DNA of 7,488 nt from Streptomyces sp. NRRL F-5630 (GTDB taxonomy: Bacteria; Actinomycetota; Actinomycetes; Streptomycetales; Streptomycetaceae), in assembly GCF_000719475.1 (NCBI RefSeq), contig NZ_JOGO01000130.1:1-7488 (forward strand). Reading direction: 5' to 3'. The notes under the pieces were generated by a model, which made no database searches, was not told the origin of the DNA, and worked only from the letters and a program-made list of their open reading frames with translations. Made by a program: the position numbers and the translations under genes. The first letter of the stretch is position 1; every line of letters begins with the position of its first letter. This document shows, piece by piece, positions 5,824 to 7,488 of the stretch.

Positions 5824-7368
5824 TCAGGGCTCCGAGGGCTGGGCGGGGCCCGGCTCCGCGACTCCCGCGGGGGCGGGTGCGGCTGTCGGCGCGGCGGCGG
5901 GGGTGGGGCGGGCGTCCGTGTTCAGCTCGGCCAAGGTCGCGGAGTCGAAGCCGAAGAGGTACGTGGCGGCGAAGCCCACGCCGTACCCGGCCAGCAGGCC
6001 GAGACCGTAGACCGCGGCGGTGGCGCCGAGGCCGCGGTTCCCCGCGAGCAGCGGGAAGAGGGCCCACCCGGAGGGCCCGATGGCGGTGGCCCCCACCTTG
6101 GTGCCGAGCATGGAGAAGAGCCCCACGAGCCCGCCCCCCGCCGCGCCCCCCGCGCACGCCGTGATGAACGGCCGGCCCAACGGCAGCGAGACACCGTAGA
6201 TCAGTGGCTCACCGACCCCCAGCACCCCGGCGGGCAGGGCCGATCTGACGGTCCGGCGGATGGAGGTGTTCCGCTTCAGCCGCAGCGCGACCGCGAGCGC
6301 GCAGCCCACCTGCCCCGCCCCGGCCATCGCGAGCACCGGGAGGAGAACGGTGTAGCCCTGGGACTCGATGAGCGTCGTGTGGATCGGGATGAGCGCCTGG
6401 TGCAGGCCCAGCATCACGAGGGGAAGGAAGAGGCCGCCGAGCACGACGCCCGCGAACGCGCCCGTGTGCGTGAGGAGCCAGTCCGCCGCCGTACCGATCC
6501 CCTCGGCGACCTCGCCCGCCACGTACATCAGGCCGTAGAGGGTCACCAGCCCCGAGACGAGCACCGTGAGGGCCGGGGTGACGAGCACGTCGACGGCCTC
6601 GGGCACCCGGCGCCGGCACCAGCGCTCCACGTACGCGGCGAGGGCGGCGGCGCCGAGCGCGCCCAGTACCCCGCCCTGACCGGGCACGAGCGGGGTGCCG
6701 AACACCTCCACCTTGGCCACACCGGGGAAGACGATGATCGCCGCGACCGCGCCGCCGAGCACGGGCGTGCCCCCGAACTCCTTGGCTGTGTTGTAGCCGA
6801 CGAACACCGTGATGAGCGCCATGAAGCCGGAGGAGACCGCGGTCAGCGCGGCCGTGAACCCTCCCGCCCAGCCGAGGTTGACCAGCAGTCCGCCCAGCCC
6901 CGCGATGATCCCGCAGCCGATCAGCGCGGGGATGAGGGGCACGAAGATGTCCGCGACGCGGCGGAGGAAGAGCTTGACGGGGGTGCGGTTGCGCGCCCGG
7001 CGCTCGGCGCGGATCTCGGCACCGCGGGTGGCGAGCGCGTCGGCGGTGGAGGAGGTGGTGCCGGAGAGAGCGGCGTCCGCTGCGGCGGGTGCGGGGGCGG
7101 CGTCCCGGCCGTCGTCGACCAGGCGAGCGAACTCGGGGGTCACGCGGGCGACCTTCCCCGGACCCAGCACGACCTGGTACGAACCGCCGTCCTCGACCAC
7201 GCCGAGGACGGCGGGCAGTGCGCGCAACGCGGCGTCGTCGACTCGCGAGCGGTCCGCGAGCCCGAGCCGCAGCCGGGTCATGCAGTGGGTGACCGAGGTG
7301 ACGTTGGCGGCGCCACCCACCAGCGGCAGGATCGCCGCCGCCGTCGCACGGTGCTCGTTCCCGGCCAT
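5824..7368 (-). CDS. murP: PTS system N-acetylmuramic acid-specific EIIBC component (MurP)
   Basis: The product has 514 residues. It is a membrane permease of the glucose/sucrose superfamily of phosphotransferase systems that imports and phosphorylates N-acetylmuramic acid, giving MurNAc-6-phosphate for the etherase MurQ. The EIIB domain (about 1-85) has the phosphorylated cysteine in THCMTRLRLG (C29) and the segment QVVLGPGKVARV. A charged, Ala-rich linker (about 86-135) leads to EIIC, with many hydrophobic helices (about 137-478) and VGYNTAKEFGGTPVLGG. Further EIIC motifs are SQGYTVLLPVLAMAGAGQVG (336-355) and GVGEPLIYGVSLPLGRPF (384-401). The last two closely resemble E. coli MurP as I remember it. 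No EIIA domain is present, so a separate Crr-type EIIA must supply phosphate. The last 30 or so residues are an Ala/Pro tail. I prefer the ATG at 7368 (GGAAGG 10 bases upstream); a GTG at 7395 with AGGGG is possible. The murQ/murR partners are not in the window. Confidence 0.85.
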   Translation of the reverse strand: MAGNEHRATAAAILPLVGGAANVTSVTHCMTRLRLGLADRSRVDDAALRALPAVLGVVEDGGSYQVVLGPGKVARVTPEFARLVDDGRDAAPAPAAADAALSGTTSSTADALATRGAEIRAERRARNRTPVKLFLRRVADIFVPLIPALIGCGIIAGLGGLLVNLGWAGGFTAALTAVSSGFMALITVFVGYNTAKEFGGTPVLGGAVAAIIVFPGVAKVEVFGTPLVPGQGGVLGALGAAALAAYVERWCRRRVPEAVDVLVTPALTVLVSGLVTLYGLMYVAGEVAEGIGTAADWLLTHTGAFAGVVLGGLFLPLVMLGLHQALIPIHTTLIESQGYTVLLPVLAMAGAGQVGCALAVALRLKRNTSIRRTVRSALPAGVLGVGEPLIYGVSLPLGRPFITACAGGAAGGGLVGLFSMLGTKVGATAIGPSGWALFPLLAGNRGLGATAAVYGLGLLAGYGVGFAATYLFGFDSATLAELNTDARPTPAAAPTAAPAPAGVAEPGPAQPSEP

Positions 7369-7488
7369 CGCCCAGCCGCCTTCCGCTGCCGCCACCGACG
7401 CCCCTGGCGCGGGGCGCGCCGAGGCCGTGGTCCGAGGGTGCGGGAGCGGGTGGGGGAGGGGGCGGAGGCTCGCGGGGGCGGGGGGGGG
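7369..7488. other. Upstream region of murP ending in G-run tract
   Basis: This should hold the murP promoter, but no clear −35/−10 pair is visible. The plus strand carries consecutive G runs at 7448-7450, 7452-7456, 7458-7462, 7474-7478 and 7480-7488, the last cut by the window edge. The pattern is suited to forming a G-quadruplex on the murP template strand. Confidence 0.55.

Noticed and set aside
5609..6010. 133-codon plus-strand frame between the NmrA-like gene and murP
   Set aside because: It overlaps the murP 3' end, lacks a ribosome binding site and has no protein-like motif.
4649..6157. Long minus-strand frames opposite the NmrA-like gene (502 and 358 codons)
   Set aside because: They have low-complexity composition, no ribosome binding site and no family motifs, and they oppose a gene with a clear dinucleotide-binding motif.
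1..7488. CRISPR arrays, tRNA/rRNA genes, insertion sequences
   Set aside because: I saw no regularly spaced repeats, cloverleaf-like sequence, transposase motifs or terminal inverted repeats with target duplications.

Overview
The window is about 70 to 75% G+C. Its genes have strong G/C third positions, purine-rich ribosome binding sites and occasional GTG starts. This points to an actinomycete, most likely Streptomyces or a close relative. It reads as ordinary chromosomal metabolism and transport. I found no RNA gene, CRISPR array, insertion sequence or complete mobile element.

Left part (1-2790). A dienelactone-hydrolase-family gene (304-1047, +) faces a glutamine-synthetase-family gene (−, start 2528). 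The synthetase lacks the ammonium-site and adenylylation motifs of true GlnA, so it more likely glutamylates an amine or is otherwise specialised. Its frame runs through a probable lost stop and overlaps the hydrolase 3' end. Upstream of it lie a candidate promoter with two copies of a CTGTGT(G)AAAAC-type element, and then an acetate/succinate (SatP/YaaH) transporter gene (2791-3432, −) with a 26-bp tandem repeat at its 3' end.

Middle (3433-4246). This stretch has no recognisable gene. It holds a G-rich upstream region, a low-G+C islet with a doubtful 60-codon ORF containing a TTA codon, and two patches of coding-like sequence with no identifiable product. It looks like a decayed accessory locus.

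Right part (4247-7488). An HxlR-family regulator (−) is divergent from an NmrA-like NAD(P)-binding oxidoreductase (+). The 93-bp gap between them carries a well-formed inverted repeat that is probably the regulator's operator, the usual layout of a redox- or electrophile-sensing pair. Convergent with the oxidoreductase is murP, an EIIBC permease for N-acetylmuramic acid of the phosphotransferase system. MurP has no EIIA domain and so depends on a separate EIIA. The window ends in a G-run-rich tract just upstream of murP.
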